Assembly (NCBI GenBank): GCA_907165275.2
Contig: OU015651.1
Location: forward strand, 146,501 to 210,500
Length of the DNA stretch: 64,000 nt
Direction: 5' to 3'
Source of the DNA: Zygaena filipendulae
Lineage: Eukaryota > Arthropoda > Insecta > Lepidoptera > Zygaenidae
The notes under the pieces are model-generated. The model worked only from the letters and a program-made list of their open reading frames with translations, searched no databases and was not told where the DNA came from. The translations under genes were made by a program, and so were the position numbers. Every line of letters starts with the position of its first letter. Within the stretch, counting starts at the first letter, position 1. Shown here one piece after another: positions 39,901 to 46,374 of the stretch.

Positions 39901-42778
39901 ATCTGAATATACCTAAAGAAAACAATAAAATAAATGAAGAAAAACGTAAATTTCCTACTAGATCTAAAAAGGATGAAGACATAACATGGACATGGAAAAG
40001 GGTAGTTGAACCTAATAAGAAAAGAAAAGGTAGACTAATTCATACTGTTGTAGACAGAACACTGCTGCCGCAGCACGGAATAGAAAATGAAAATACAGGA
40101 AATGACTCTGAAGATATAGAAACCAATGAATATGAATCAGCAACGATAGCGAGTATCGAACCTGTGACCTGGAGAGAAATTGAAAATACTGATGACGCTA
40201 ACGCTTGGAGAGGTGCTCTAGAAGATGAATATCTAGCACAAATAAAGAATGCGACATGGGAAATTGTACCCCGACCACCAAATCGAAAGGTTATCGGAAG
40301 CCGATTTGTGTTTAGTACCAAGACTACTGGAAAGAAGGTACGGTTGGTTGCAAAAGGTTGCTCCCAACGGCCAGGGGAGGATTTTCACGAGACCTTTTCT
40401 CCAGTTGTAAGATCGTCATCTATAAGAATAATAGCTGCCCTGTCAGCTGAATTTGGACTAGAGATCCATCAGATGGACGTAGTGACGGCTTACCTGAATG
40501 GATCACTGGATGAAGATGTATTTATGGAAGTACCGGATCAGCTACGCGATGTTCTAGACAGATTACTCGCAAACCAAAAGATTGGAACGAAAAGACAAAT
40601 AATTCGAGATAAAAGAATTATCGAAACAGCTACACGATGGAACAAAATTTTGAATGAGTGTGATAATAGTGTGTGTCTGTTGAAAAAGAGTTTGTATGGT
40701 TTGCGTCAGTCTGGATTGCAGTGGCATAAAGAGCTGGTAAGAAAGTTGATGAGTATTGGCTTTAAGCCAACACCACAAGATCAATGTATGTTTGTAGCAC
40801 GAAAGGGTGAGCGAGTGATGATGATTGCTATTTACGTTGATGATATGATTTTGGCGACAAATGATAGCATATGGTTGCGTGAAGTAAAGAAGCAATTATC
40901 TAGCGCATTCGAGATGAAAGATATAGGAAAAATAAATCATTGTTTAGGCATTGAATTTTCTCGCGACGAAGAAGACAGAGTGTACTTAAATCAAAGTAAG
41001 TATGTGGACAAGGTTCTTGAACGTTTCGGAATGAGTGAATGTAAGCCTGCAATGACTCCTTTGGATGTGAATGAGAAATTAACAAAACCAGAATGCGTGA
41101 ATAATGAGGTGATGAATCAGTATCCGTACCAAAGTCTGATAGGTGCCTTGATGTATCTGGCTGTGACTACACGACCAGATATTGCATTTGCTGTAAATTA
41201 TCTAAGTCAATTCAATACTAACTATGATGTTGAGCATTGGAAAGCGGCGAAAAGGGTTCTAAGATATTTAAAAGGGACGTTAGACTACGGTCTTATGTAT
41301 GAGAGGACTGGATTGTCACTGTTTGGTGTGATTGATGCAGACTGGGGTTCGAATGCTATTGATCGTAAGTCTTACTCTGGTTTTGCGTTTATATTAGCGG
41401 GTGCTGCAATCAGCTGGGAAGCACGTAAGCAACGTAGTATTGCATTGTCAAGCACAGAAGCCGAATACATGGCTATTTCCGAAGCTACTAAAGAAGCTAT
41501 GTATTTGCGTGACGTGTTGAGTAATGTTGGGATGAATGATGAATGTGTGGCATTATTTAATGACAATCAGGGTGCGATAAAACTTGCTGAAAGTAGAAAC
41601 TATCACCCTCGAACAAAACATATAGATGTGAGGCACCATTTTGTAAGAGATATGTGCGAACAGGGTGTTATTGATCTGAAATACTTAAGCACAGACAAAA
41701 TGCCTGCAGATGTCTTAACCAAGGGTTTGAATGGGATAAAGCATCAGGAGTGTATGCGTAATTTGGGTATGATGAGAGTATGTAAGAAATAATTAGACGT
41801 ACTCACGGCTTCGAGGGGAGGTGTTAGGAATAGCGAAGCTCCGTAAGTCGTACCTATAAATTTGTAGCTACCTACATATTGTATTGTATGCAGTCTGTCG
41901 CGAGCTCGTACCGTAGTTGTCAGTTGTTGTCATCGTGCGTTAATTGTGTCTCAATAGTTTTGCTAATTAAAACCGCTAAAAGTGTATAAAACCGTGGTTG
42001 TTATTTATAATCCTACATTTTTTTTATCTTGTATCTAGCTGTCCCGCGCGGTTTCACCCGCTATGATTTCGGAATTCCTGCGGAATTGTTCCATACAATC
42101 TTTTCACTCCCTTAGAGGTTGACTTTTTCAAAAATCCTTACTTAGTACAAACCTAAAGGAATATTTGTGCAAAATTTCATGGTTCTAGACTCAGCGGTTT
42201 CAGCTGTGCGTTGATCGATCACAATGAAACTGCATGTTTTTTTCCAGTTTATGAAAGGAAAAGATGAATTTAATTCTAAAGATTTTTGTCTTAAAAAGTC
42301 TCAAGAATCGACTTTTTCGACTTATTGCGATTTACGGTATAGTTCCCAAAATAGTGTTCGTAATACTGAGATATTATCTAAAAAAATATTTTATGAACTT
42401 CGAATTTTAACAGGGAATGTTCTTCCCCTGTACGAAACCTTTTACTGGGCGTGATTAGCGACCCGACTGTTTTCTTTATTCACTAGATGGCGTTATGTTG
42501 CGTTAGGGCGATATGCATTCGGAGCTTGCAGCCTGTGTATGAGATAGCGGGTGTCTATTAATTTGATGTCTTCACTCGTCAGTCAGTGTAATAACACCCA
42601 TATTGTGTTCGCAGACACGACGGACGGGGCGGCGGAGGGGGAAGGTGGGGGTGAGGGCGGCGCGGGCGAGGGCGAGGGCGGGGCGGAGGTGGAGCAGGAG
42701 GCGGCGGGGGGCGCGTGCGGCAGCGCCGAGCGGCCGTGGAGCGAGGCGCGCGCCGCCGCCACCGACCTGCTGTTCTAA
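15907..42778 (+). CDS. Taperin/phostensin-like protein, six coding exons
   Basis: Predicted 770-aa protein joined from 15907-15946, 16893-18475, 33357-33557, 34463-34643, 36950-37093 and 42615-42778. Every intron has GT-AG ends and all junction phases agree (1, 0, 0, 1, 1), with a stop at 42776. Seen: an N-terminal [12 protein letters not shown] motif, [15 protein letters not shown], a very Pro/Arg/Ala-rich middle, [19 protein letters not shown], an acidic/Gly patch, [13 protein letters not shown] (residues about 581-593), FEYPSE (621-626) and a C-terminal ATDLLF. The WKxELLxRR start and the overall plan resemble the phostensin (PPP1R18) and taperin (TPRN) family, which bind protein phosphatase 1 and actin; AVRF could be a degenerate RVxF-type PP1 site. 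That family call is from memory of motifs, without alignment. A copia retrotransposon sits in the last intron. Length and exon count are plausible for the family. Confidence 0.65.
16893..18475 (+). CDS. Taperin-like gene, large Pro-rich exon
   Basis: This 1583-bp exon is extremely GC-rich (roughly three quarters or more by eye) in an AT-rich region. It encodes about 527 residues with long proline runs (PPPPPPPPP near the start), an acidic DDDDEE and many SPxP segments, so it is probably disordered. It ends AACAAGATCAAG|GTGAGA. Other long open frames across it on both strands, including one of over 400 codons on the minus strand, are by-products of the base composition. Confidence 0.75.
18534..18556. 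repeat. GC-rich 10-bp hairpin near the splice donor
   Basis: TAACCGGGCG and CGCCCGGTTA form a perfect 10-bp stem around a TTG loop, 59 bases after the exon end at 18475. In a transcript it would be a stable stem-loop. Confidence 0.8.
18603..18682. repeat. 16-bp minisatellite, five units
   Basis: Five head-to-tail units of ACATGACCGCCGCGCC lie at 18603, 18619, 18635, 18651 and 18667, with changes only in the last two. They sit in the GC-rich start of the intron. Confidence 0.85.
18957..19043 (-). mobile_element. tRNA-derived SINE head with fold-back
   Basis: Read on the minus strand, GGCTTAGTGGTTAGCG (A-box type) precedes CGCGAGTTCGATTCACG (B-box type) by a tRNA-like distance. The A-box end is duplicated in inverted form: GGTTCGCTAACCACT (19007-19021) and AGTGGTTAGCGAACC (19029-19043) make a perfect 15-bp stem with a 7-base loop. 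No intact tRNA cloverleaf or tRNA gene is claimed. Confidence 0.55.
19840..19966 (+). mobile_element. Helitron-like repeat, 3' part
   Basis: It contains ACACATTTTCAGGGGTGCAG, GGGTACTTTTTATTCTGGAG and CGAGGAACAGCTAGTC. The left end is missing. Confidence 0.55.
20148..20678 (-). mobile_element. Helitron-like repeat split by a MITE
   Basis: The minus-strand copy runs from TTATAATATTAGTATAGAT (20658-20676) to ACTAGCTGACCCC (20148). It is interrupted inside its conserved GCGGGAATTCCGGGATAAA box by MITE family A (20188-20510). The remaining halves read GCGAGAAT and ATTCCGGGATAAAAAG, which shows the uninterrupted site and dates the MITE after this repeat. Confidence 0.65.
20188..20510. mobile_element. 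Fold-back MITE family A, copy 3 (complete)
   Basis: A 323-bp copy with termini GGGCATGTTAACTA and AATCAACATCCCT, flanked by AT on each side (20186-20187 and 20511-20512). It keeps both inverted TGACGTCA boxes (CGCGTGACGTCAC and GTGACGTCACGA). It is inserted in a Helitron-like repeat. Confidence 0.85.
20764..21487. repeat. Inverted repeat with ~128-bp arms
   Basis: Arm 20764-20891 (TACACCAGCTTACAAATTAC ... GGTGATGTAGGTATG) is the reverse complement of 21361-21487, with only a few mismatches. The arms enclose 469 bp containing a CpG-rich patch (21110-21160, GGCGCCGACGCTCCGACG) and no recognised gene. The outer ends carry TTTATTTATT/AAATAAATAAA, so each arm may be a LINE- or SINE-type tail. Confidence 0.8.
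21530..21770 (+). mobile_element. Helitron-like repeat, diverged
   Basis: It has GGATAGTTTTTAACCCGGAATTCC..., AATTACCGCGGATGAAATCG and GGGGGACAGGTAGTTATA, with a variant interior (ACTACTGAACGGATTTTGAT). It is a further subfamily or a decayed copy. Confidence 0.5.
21775..21895 (-). mobile_element. tRNA-derived SINE
   Basis: On the minus strand the A box (GGATTGGCGCAGTAG) and B box (GGTTCGATTTC, 21833-21843) match those of the copy at 46375, as does the following GGTAGGGGTAGAC segment. It lacks a tRNA acceptor structure, so it is a SINE and not a tRNA gene. Confidence 0.65.
27818..27932 (+). mobile_element. Helitron-like repeat, 3' part
   Basis: It carries TACACGTTGTCGGGAGTGCAG, split over 27828-27848, then ATAGGGTACTTTTATACC and ACCGCGGGGAACAGCTAATG. 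The 5' end is truncated. Confidence 0.55.
31158..31345 (-). mobile_element. Helitron-like repeat, partial
   Basis: GGCTGTCCCCGCGGTTTCAC followed by GTAATTTCGGAGTTCCCGC and an altered interior, minus orientation. The far end (GACAGACAGACAG) has diverged. Confidence 0.5.
31545..31890 (-). pseudogene. LINE 3' fragment (C-terminal RT-ORF remnant)
   Basis: A minus-strand frame (31872 down to 31609) includes [18 protein letters not shown] and [15 protein letters not shown]. This matches the C-terminal end of reverse-transcriptase proteins of jockey/CR1-type non-LTR elements common in Lepidoptera. It is followed by the usual CATCAGGTGTGCCACCTGCC-type tail and an A-rich end (complement of 31541-31562). 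It is 5'-truncated, with no RT core, and sits antisense in the taperin-like intron. Confidence 0.6.
32169..32319. mobile_element. Palindromic 151-bp MITE
   Basis: The first about 30 bases (GGGGGTCGATTTTTGAATCG, then CTCGAATTACT) are the exact reverse complement of the last about 30 (AGTAATTCGAG, then CGATTCAAAAATCGACCCCC). Pairing continues with mismatches almost to the centre (ACGGAAT...ATTCCGT). No target duplication is obvious. Confidence 0.75.
32820..32935 (+). mobile_element. MITE family C fragment
   Basis: GCATCTGGAGCATTGGTGTT ... GCGCGTTATGGGCAAGGAAT ... TAAATAAGGGCCC matches the right half of the element at 44840-45296. The left half is absent. Confidence 0.6.
33357..33557 (+). CDS. 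Taperin-like gene, exon with AVRF motif
   Basis: Acceptor GCGTTCCAG|CCGGGC and donor GCCAAG|GTACAT bound 67 whole codons (phase 0 both sides). They encode [12 protein letters not shown], an acidic [12 protein letters not shown], then [16 protein letters not shown] and [16 protein letters not shown] is the candidate degenerate PP1-docking motif. Confidence 0.75.
33605..33841 (+). mobile_element. MITE family B, copy 1
   Basis: A 237-bp element begins GGACGCAGATAAGCAATA and ends TATTGCTTATCTATGTCC. Its inverted termini are about 30 bp and include TGTTAACCCA/TGGGTTAACA. The same four bases, ATTT, flank both ends (33601-33604 and 33842-33845), a probable 4-bp target duplication. It is the inverted partner of 34668-34907. 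Confidence 0.85.
33879..34090 (-). mobile_element. Fold-back MITE family A, copy 4 (inverted, truncated)
   Basis: It keeps TTTTTTGCTTTTTCAAAT, the CTTGACGTCAT and CGTGACGTCACG boxes, AAAAAATACGTGTCCAATAT and CTACAAGACAGACTAAAAA. The outer GGGCATG termini are missing. Confidence 0.7.
34463..34643 (+). CDS. Taperin-like gene, FEYPSE exon
   Basis: Acceptor GTGTTCCAG|CTGAAG; donor CATATAG|GTACGT; 181 bp, phase 0 in and phase 1 out. It encodes [18 protein letters not shown] followed by a Pro/Ala-rich run from an almost perfect CCCGCC hexamer repeat (about 34576-34608). It is bracketed by inverted MITE B copies. Confidence 0.75.
34668..34907 (-). mobile_element. MITE family B, copy 2 (inverted)
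   Basis: A 240-bp element beginning GGACATAGATAAGC and ending GCTTGTCTGCGTCC, opposite in orientation to 33605-33841 and highly similar throughout. Flanked by ATCT on both sides (34664-34667 and 34908-34911), which again supports a 4-bp target duplication. It starts only 25 bp after the exon at 34463-34643. Confidence 0.85.
35165..35233 (+). mobile_element. Helitron-like 3' end fragment
   Basis: GGAATTACCGCGGGAACTCC through CCGCGGAGAGCACCTAGTAT; only the last about 70 bases of the family remain. Confidence 0.45.
35345..35445 (-). mobile_element. tRNA-derived SINE fragment
   Basis: On the minus strand a B box (GGGTTCGATCC, complement of 35371-35381) follows an A-box-like segment (GCGCCATCGATCAGTAG). 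The body resembles a degraded tRNA gene head and the composition downstream is AT-rich. Confidence 0.4.
35630..35765. other. CpG-rich intronic island
   Basis: About 135 bp of dense CpG (GCGGCCGCAGCGCGCGGCG) lies in AT-rich intron. It could be an alternative promoter or a conserved regulatory block. No coding signal was recognised. Confidence 0.3.
36950..37093 (+). CDS. Taperin-like gene, fifth coding exon
   Basis: Acceptor ATTCCGCAG|CGTCGG and donor GTCGCCG|GTGAGC; 144 bp, phase 1 in and out. It encodes [21 protein letters not shown] then a Pro/Ala run. An alternative acceptor 24 bases upstream (TAGTGCAG|AGTGC) would break the frame from the previous exon, which is why this one was chosen. 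Confidence 0.65.
37160..37355 (+). repeat. 5' LTR of the copia element
   Basis: 196 bp with a TATAAAA box at 37323-37329 near its end. TG...CA dinucleotide termini (TGTTAGG...CCTACA). Same sequence as 41822-42017. Confidence 0.95.
37356..37369 (+). other. Primer-binding site for initiator tRNA-Met half-molecule
   Basis: GGTTATGGGCCCAG is the exact complement of CTGGGCCCATAACC, the anticodon stem-loop of eukaryotic initiator tRNA-Met. Drosophila copia and relatives prime from an internal fragment of this tRNA and not its 3' end. The site lies directly against the LTR, as expected. Confidence 0.85.
37734..41792 (+). CDS. Copia gag-pol polyprotein, 1352 aa
   Basis: This is a retrotransposon polyprotein in one open frame. 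Gag covers roughly residues 1-215. A CCHC zinc knuckle ([14 protein letters not shown]) is at 223-236. The protease site IDSG is at 281-284. The integrase has an HHCC finger (H413, H418, C447, C450) and catalytic D478, D541, E577, followed by a GKF...GIFMGY module (656-670). The reverse transcriptase runs from RLVAKG (870) with D915 and the YVDD box at 1034-1037. RNase H has DADW (1201-1204), TEAEY (1241-1245) and DNQG (1277-1280). The integrase-before-RT order defines Ty1/copia. All catalytic residues appear present. Between the two RT blocks there is an extra charged segment of about 45 residues (935-978) compared with classical copia. The ATG follows about 360 bp of leader after the PBS. 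Confidence 0.95.
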   Translation: MTATIKIDPLTGDNYDTWKIHMRAILKKNDLWEYVTGKLPQPGQSDSKYAEWIKNDGKAESDILLAISPSELIALDGLETSKAIWDKLKSLYQSSGPARKASLLKKLVVTRMQEDDDLKKHIADFFDAVKKLKEIGLIVIDELLAILLLYSLPDSFAMFRTAMESRDDLPSTEVLKVKIVEDFEARKSKVVDQGAMFVKRNYKNTYQKERKNQDNEYKSKVECYRCGRRGHLARDCKTKYVNKQKQSAHKLEQDSDPKTTMLMSTTEEVMFSDLKNPIWCIDSGCTGHMCNEKQMIQGFTQLDSELNLANNESTRITGAGKVSISVDTGSEERRVDIEKVFYVSDLRTNLLSVAKMTDRGFEVRFKKDEAMVIDDKDKVHMRADRVGNLYHVRMSQNAAHNIQETKKPIDIWHERLGHLNERDLKAMSKSGLVHGLKFNDNEKLSECEICISEKQTCAPFPKSNANRTSDLLEIVHTDVCGPMRFQSFGGKKYFATFIDDKSRWCEVYFISNKSDILKVFKEYKAYVENFTGKKIKYLQSDNGREYINNEFDDFLKKEGIRRRLTAPYTPQQNGIAERKNRTLIEMARCMMHQAGSPPAFWAEAVNTANYIRNRCPTTALNGQIPFKLWKQKKPTVIYMQVFGSKAYYKDKGSQKGKFDSSSEMGIFMGYDIQSKAYRIHDPKTKKIIITRDVKFMNETAFRHEYKEILDEEEGIDAGDVLVDLNIPKENNKINEEKRKFPTRSKKDEDITWTWKRVVEPNKKRKGRLIHTVVDRTLLPQHGIENENTGNDSEDIETNEYESATIASIEPVTWREIENTDDANAWRGALEDEYLAQIKNATWEIVPRPPNRKVIGSRFVFSTKTTGKKVRLVAKGCSQRPGEDFHETFSPVVRSSSIRIIAALSAEFGLEIHQMDVVTAYLNGSLDEDVFMEVPDQLRDVLDRLLANQKIGTKRQIIRDKRIIETATRWNKILNECDNSVCLLKKSLYGLRQSGLQWHKELVRKLMSIGFKPTPQDQCMFVARKGERVMMIAIYVDDMILATNDSIWLREVKKQLSSAFEMKDIGKINHCLGIEFSRDEEDRVYLNQSKYVDKVLERFGMSECKPAMTPLDVNEKLTKPECVNNEVMNQYPYQSLIGALMYLAVTTRPDIAFAVNYLSQFNTNYDVEHWKAAKRVLRYLKGTLDYGLMYERTGLSLFGVIDADWGSNAIDRKSYSGFAFILAGAAISWEARKQRSIALSSTEAEYMAISEATKEAMYLRDVLSNVGMNDECVALFNDNQGAIKLAESRNYHPRTKHIDVRHHFVRDMCEQGVIDLKYLSTDKMPADVLTKGLNGIKHQECMRNLGMMRVCKK
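41822..42017 (+). repeat. 3' LTR of the copia element
   Basis: 196 bp, no difference from the 5' LTR was found on base-by-base reading. It is preceded by the GAGGGGAGG purine tract and followed by a run of eight T. Confidence 0.95.
42036..42220 (-). mobile_element. Helitron-like repeat, second subfamily
   Basis: Minus-strand relative of 11757-12016: CTAGCTGTCCCGCGCGGTTT, GGAATTGTTCCATACAATC and CTCCCTTAGAGGTTGACTT. It lies just beyond the copia insertion. Confidence 0.5.
42615..42778 (+). CDS. Taperin-like gene, last coding exon
   Basis: Acceptor GTGTTCGCAG|ACACGACGG; phase 1 in, which restores GAC-ACG. It encodes a Gly/Glu-rich stretch ending [13 protein letters not shown] and TAA at 42776. 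The frame agrees with the previous donor, although more than 5.5 kb including the copia lies between them. Confidence 0.7.
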
Positions 42779-42818
42779 TCTAGTCTAGTCAACGCGCGAC
42801 CCAGCTCGAGGTCAGTCG

Positions 42819-43455
42819 CACGACACGCCACACCACACCACACCACTACACGCCACATTACGTCACGCCACGCCACACCACTACACCCCACATTACGCCA
42901 CGCCACATTACGTCACGCCACGCCACATAACGTCACGCCACGCCACATTACGTCACACCACACCACACCACTACACGCCACATTACGTCACGCCACACCA
43001 CACCACTACACACCACACCACTACACGCCACATTACGTCACGCCACGCCACACCACTACACCCCACATTACGCCACGCCACATTACGTCACGCCACGCCA
43101 CATAACGTCACGCCACGCCACATTACGTCACACCACACCACACCACTACACGCCACATTACGTCACGCCACACCACACCACTACACACCACACCACTACA
43201 CGCCACATTACGTCACGCCACACCACACCACTACACACCACACCACTACACGCCACATTACGTCACGCCACGCCACACCACTACACCCCACATTACGCCA
43301 CGCCACATTACGTCACGCCACGCCACATAACGTCACGCCACGCCACATTACGTCACACCACACCACACCACTACACGCCACATTACGTCACGCCACACCA
43401 CACCACTACACACCACACCACTACACGCCACATTACGTCACGCCACGCCACATTA
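42819..43455. repeat. Pentamer satellite with a 175-bp higher-order unit
   Basis: About 640 bp made almost entirely of five-base units CACCA, CGCCA, CTACA, CATTA, CGTCA and CATAA, starting about 40 bp after the taperin-like stop. The order of units repeats: the marker CTACACCCCACATTA recurs at 42881, 43056 and 43281 (spacings 175 and 225, the latter being 175 plus a 50-bp sub-block). It would lie in the 3' UTR of the gene. Confidence 0.85.
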
Positions 43456-44563
43456 TCTAGCTAGTAATCGTCGCGTCATTGTAGTTCGTGACTTGTGGCG
43501 TAGAGGTCGCCACATAAGAATCTTGTTAACGTAAATGTTTTGTTACAGTTAATATTCGCGGAGGCGGCTGGGAGCGCCGCCGCCGCCGCCGCCGCGCCAG
43601 CGTCGCGTCGCTCGTCGTGACGACTCCGGGCCTGCACATTGTCCGGGGACCGTATATGTTTCAAAAACATTGAATATGATACCTTAGTCTTTAGTTTGTA
43701 TTATTATCATAATTATTATTATTACGACGGAAACTGAAAACATCAAAGATTTGTAACGTAATTTGAATAGGAATAGTGTTAACGATACTACAGGACCAGT
43801 GCACCACGAGCCAGCCGCACTCTCGCTTCGTGGAGAGTTTTATTGTGCATATTATGACATGCAAGCTAAATGCGACTGTACAACGTTGCCGATAAGACTT
43901 AATCTCGAGTGCCAATACAGTTCAATTTACTGCCTTTCGATAGTGTAGTAGTCATGGTTAGATAAATATGTAATTAATTTTCGATGATGTCAATTTTAAT
44001 GAACCGAGTACTAGACATTCCAACTGCATTTGAACGTTCAATAATATAGTGATAACTCGTTTAATTATTATAAATTAACAGTCATAAATATAATCACTGA
44101 TCATCTCTTATCTTTCACCATTAGATAGTGTTAATGAGGGTCTGAGCTAGTGATAAAAAATTATCAGTGGTAACATTTTAATAATAGCTTTTATAAGTGG
44201 AATTATATATTTTCGTAAGTGCCGTCAGCAAAAGAGACAGGTTTATGTGCGTCTGTAGTAGGAGCGACAATTGGAAAAAAATTGATTTTAAGCGGATTGA
44301 ACGTGATTGAAGACAAACAGCTCATAATTGAAACTGAAGAGCATTCTTATCTGTTTTGCTGGCTGTACGTTTACTTTCTAAACACCAATGCTAAGCCTGC
44401 TCAAGTATTGTATAGTGACGCGTGACTGGCCCTCGGCCGCCATATCAACTTGGGTCTCGAGTGACCGCTGTCGATAACTTTTTGAGATATTTTGATGCAT
44501 TTTAACCAATGATATTTAGGTATTTATAGCCTATATATAGTTAGTTATACATGGACCGTGGGG
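43456..44563. other. Putative 3' UTR or intergenic stretch
   Basis: A GC-rich block with a GCC run (43560-43620) follows a TTACAG acceptor-like site at about 43549, so an alternative 3' exon is possible. The rest is AT-rich with no recognised feature. Confidence 0.35.
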
Positions 44564-44622
44564 AAAGTTCCGTTCGAGCGCAGGAGGTTATTGTTGTACG
44601 CCCTCGCGCTCGATGGAACTTT
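44564..44622. repeat. 59-base stem-loop
   Basis: AAAGTTCCGTTCGAGCGC (44564-44581) pairs with GCGCTCGATGGAACTTT (44606-44622), a 16-17-bp stem with one small bulge and a 24-base loop. Size and shape resemble a microRNA precursor, but no known microRNA was recognised. Confidence 0.6.
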
Positions 44623-44839
44623 GTATACAAATTATTGACAAATAGAGTTCTAGTATAAGGTGCGACGTAGCGTGTCGATCGACGAATTGTGATTGTATAC
44701 TCATTCCTTGCTTATTGTATTTTACATGACAATTTTATACATATTATATATTACTGTTTATGGGAAATAAGCTTAAGAAGCTTTCGCTCGCAATGGACGA
44801 TGAATTTGCGAGCATTTGTTAGTACGCAAAAATACAACC

Positions 44840-45296
44840 TGGGCCCTTATTCACTATGACCATACGTCGCGTTATAATAACACGTCACCAAAATTGTATT
44901 TTCGTCACCCTCAAAAAAAGTTTAAGATAACCTAACCTAACTGAAAAAATTACAATGTGTCTTGTGACATACTAAATGCTAATCCTACTAATATTATAAA
45001 CGCGAAAGTTTGTAAGTATGTATGGATGGATAGATGGTTTGTTACTCTTTCACGCAAAAACTACTGGATGGATTTAAATGAAACATTACAATAATATAGC
45101 TTATACATCAGATTAACACATAGAGTACTTTTTATCCCGGAATTCCCGTGGGAACTCTGAAATTAACGCGGGTGAAACCGCGGGGCACAGCTAGTTTCTA
45201 ATATTTTGGCATCTGGAGCGTTTGGGATTGTGTTTTTGGGACGCGTGTTATGGGCAAGGAATAAGACGTATTGTTGGTTATTGTGAATAAGGGCTC
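44840..45296. mobile_element. MITE family C with nested Helitron-like insertion
   Basis: Ends GGGCCCTTATTCAC and GTGAATAAGGGCTC are inverted repeats. The longer terminal blocks (CGTCGCGTTATAATAAC and GACGCGTGTTATGGGC) also pair loosely. A Helitron-like copy (44983-45195) sits inside. A half copy of the same family is at 32820-32935. Confidence 0.65.
44983..45195 (+). mobile_element. Helitron-like repeat, well preserved
   Basis: It runs from TCCTACTAATATTATAAACG through TTACTCTTTCACGCAAAAAC and CTTTTTATCCCGGAATTCCC to ACCGCGGGGCACAGCTAGTT. Both ends are present. Confidence 0.7.
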
Positions 45297-46374
45297 TGTT
45301 CCTTGAAAAGTGTCACGCGGTTTGAAGGTCATCTGCAGCTGCGGCGACCCTCGCTTTGAGTACGGGGGAAGGATGCGCAGTTTTAGAAATGTTGTCCAAT
45401 TCTTACCGTGCGACACGCGAGTGCCTCCCGAGGGCGGGGCCGGGGCCGGGGCCGGGGCCGCGCCCGCTCGGTGTCGCCTGTCGCCGAGTGGTGTCGCGCA
45501 GGGCGACGTGCGAGTTGCGACACTGCCGACACTACTTCCAGGCAGCGTCCCTTTACAAAATTTACCGCAACAAATTATTGTTGCTAGCTATACGACACCA
45601 TTTTGGTTGTCTTATTGGGGTGACGTGCACTTCAGTGCCAGATGCGAAGTGCAAGTCGGGCGCTGCCGGGAGCCCGCTGCCCGACCACTGCGCCGTGTTG
45701 GTTATGTTATGAATTGTTTAAACTTGGTGCAATAAAGATTTGATGAATTGTTTTGATAAGACTTATATATAGTGGAGTTGACAGCGGCGGGGTGCGGGGT
45801 GCGGGGTGCGGGGAGCGGGCCCGGCCGACACTTGCCAATGCATAGATGTATTTTATGTTTTATCGTATTATAATCAGTGGATAGTACTTATAACGTTAAT
45901 TGTACTTATAGTTTGTATTAACTGTAGTGACCTGGAGCGAGGCGAGCACCGCTATTTGTGCCGGATAGCGTCCGCCGTTATCTTAGACTAGCTAAATTGA
46001 TTCTTATCGCCGATGCCATACATGCGACAGTCCTTCGCCCCGCTCCGGCGACCCGTATGACATTATTAGTGTTATGTTATTAATTGACAATTAGCTTTAG
46101 TGAGTCTCGTAATCACGGTAGCCGCGTGATGGCCGAGCCTTGTGGGTACAAACGCTGCAGCGCCCTGCTAATTTTATTATTGTGTATTCAAATGTATGAT
46201 GCTGATATGATAATACAAAATATACACAACTCAAATTGAAGGTTTTTTTTTCATCCTGAACACTTCCCTAAAGAATATGCTATCCTCGTCCTCGATCTAC
46301 ACTAATATTTTAAGAAAGTTTGTAGGTTTGGATCATGTTTGCATGTAGGAATAGTCGAAGACGTCGTATTCAAC
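45297..46374. other. Non-coding stretch with a polyadenylation signal
   Basis: AATAAA at 45731-45736 could end a long 3' UTR of the taperin-like gene. A 141-codon frame at 45310-45735 crosses a GGGGCC run (45435-45460) and shows no domain, so it is not called a gene. GGTGCGG repeats occur at 45790-45815. Confidence 0.35.

Larger units (their letters stand above)
37160..42017 (+). mobile_element. Complete copia-type (Ty1/copia) LTR retrotransposon
   Basis: A 4858-bp element with two 196-bp LTRs (37160-37355 and 41822-42017), read as identical base for base and starting TGTTAGG and ending CCTACA. The primer-binding site GGTTATGGGCCCAG (37356-37369) directly follows the 5' LTR, and a purine tract GAGGGGAGG (41813-41821) directly precedes the 3' LTR. 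A single frame, 37734-41792, carries all gag-pol domains in copia order. Flanks are T-runs on both sides (TTTTT), consistent with a 5-bp target duplication. It is inserted in sense orientation in the last intron of the taperin-like gene. Identical LTRs and an unbroken frame point to a recent insertion. Confidence 0.95.

Noticed and set aside
45310..45735. 141-codon frame with Gly/Ala run
   Set aside because: It crosses a GGGGCC-type repeat, follows a TE end directly and shows no domain or splice support.
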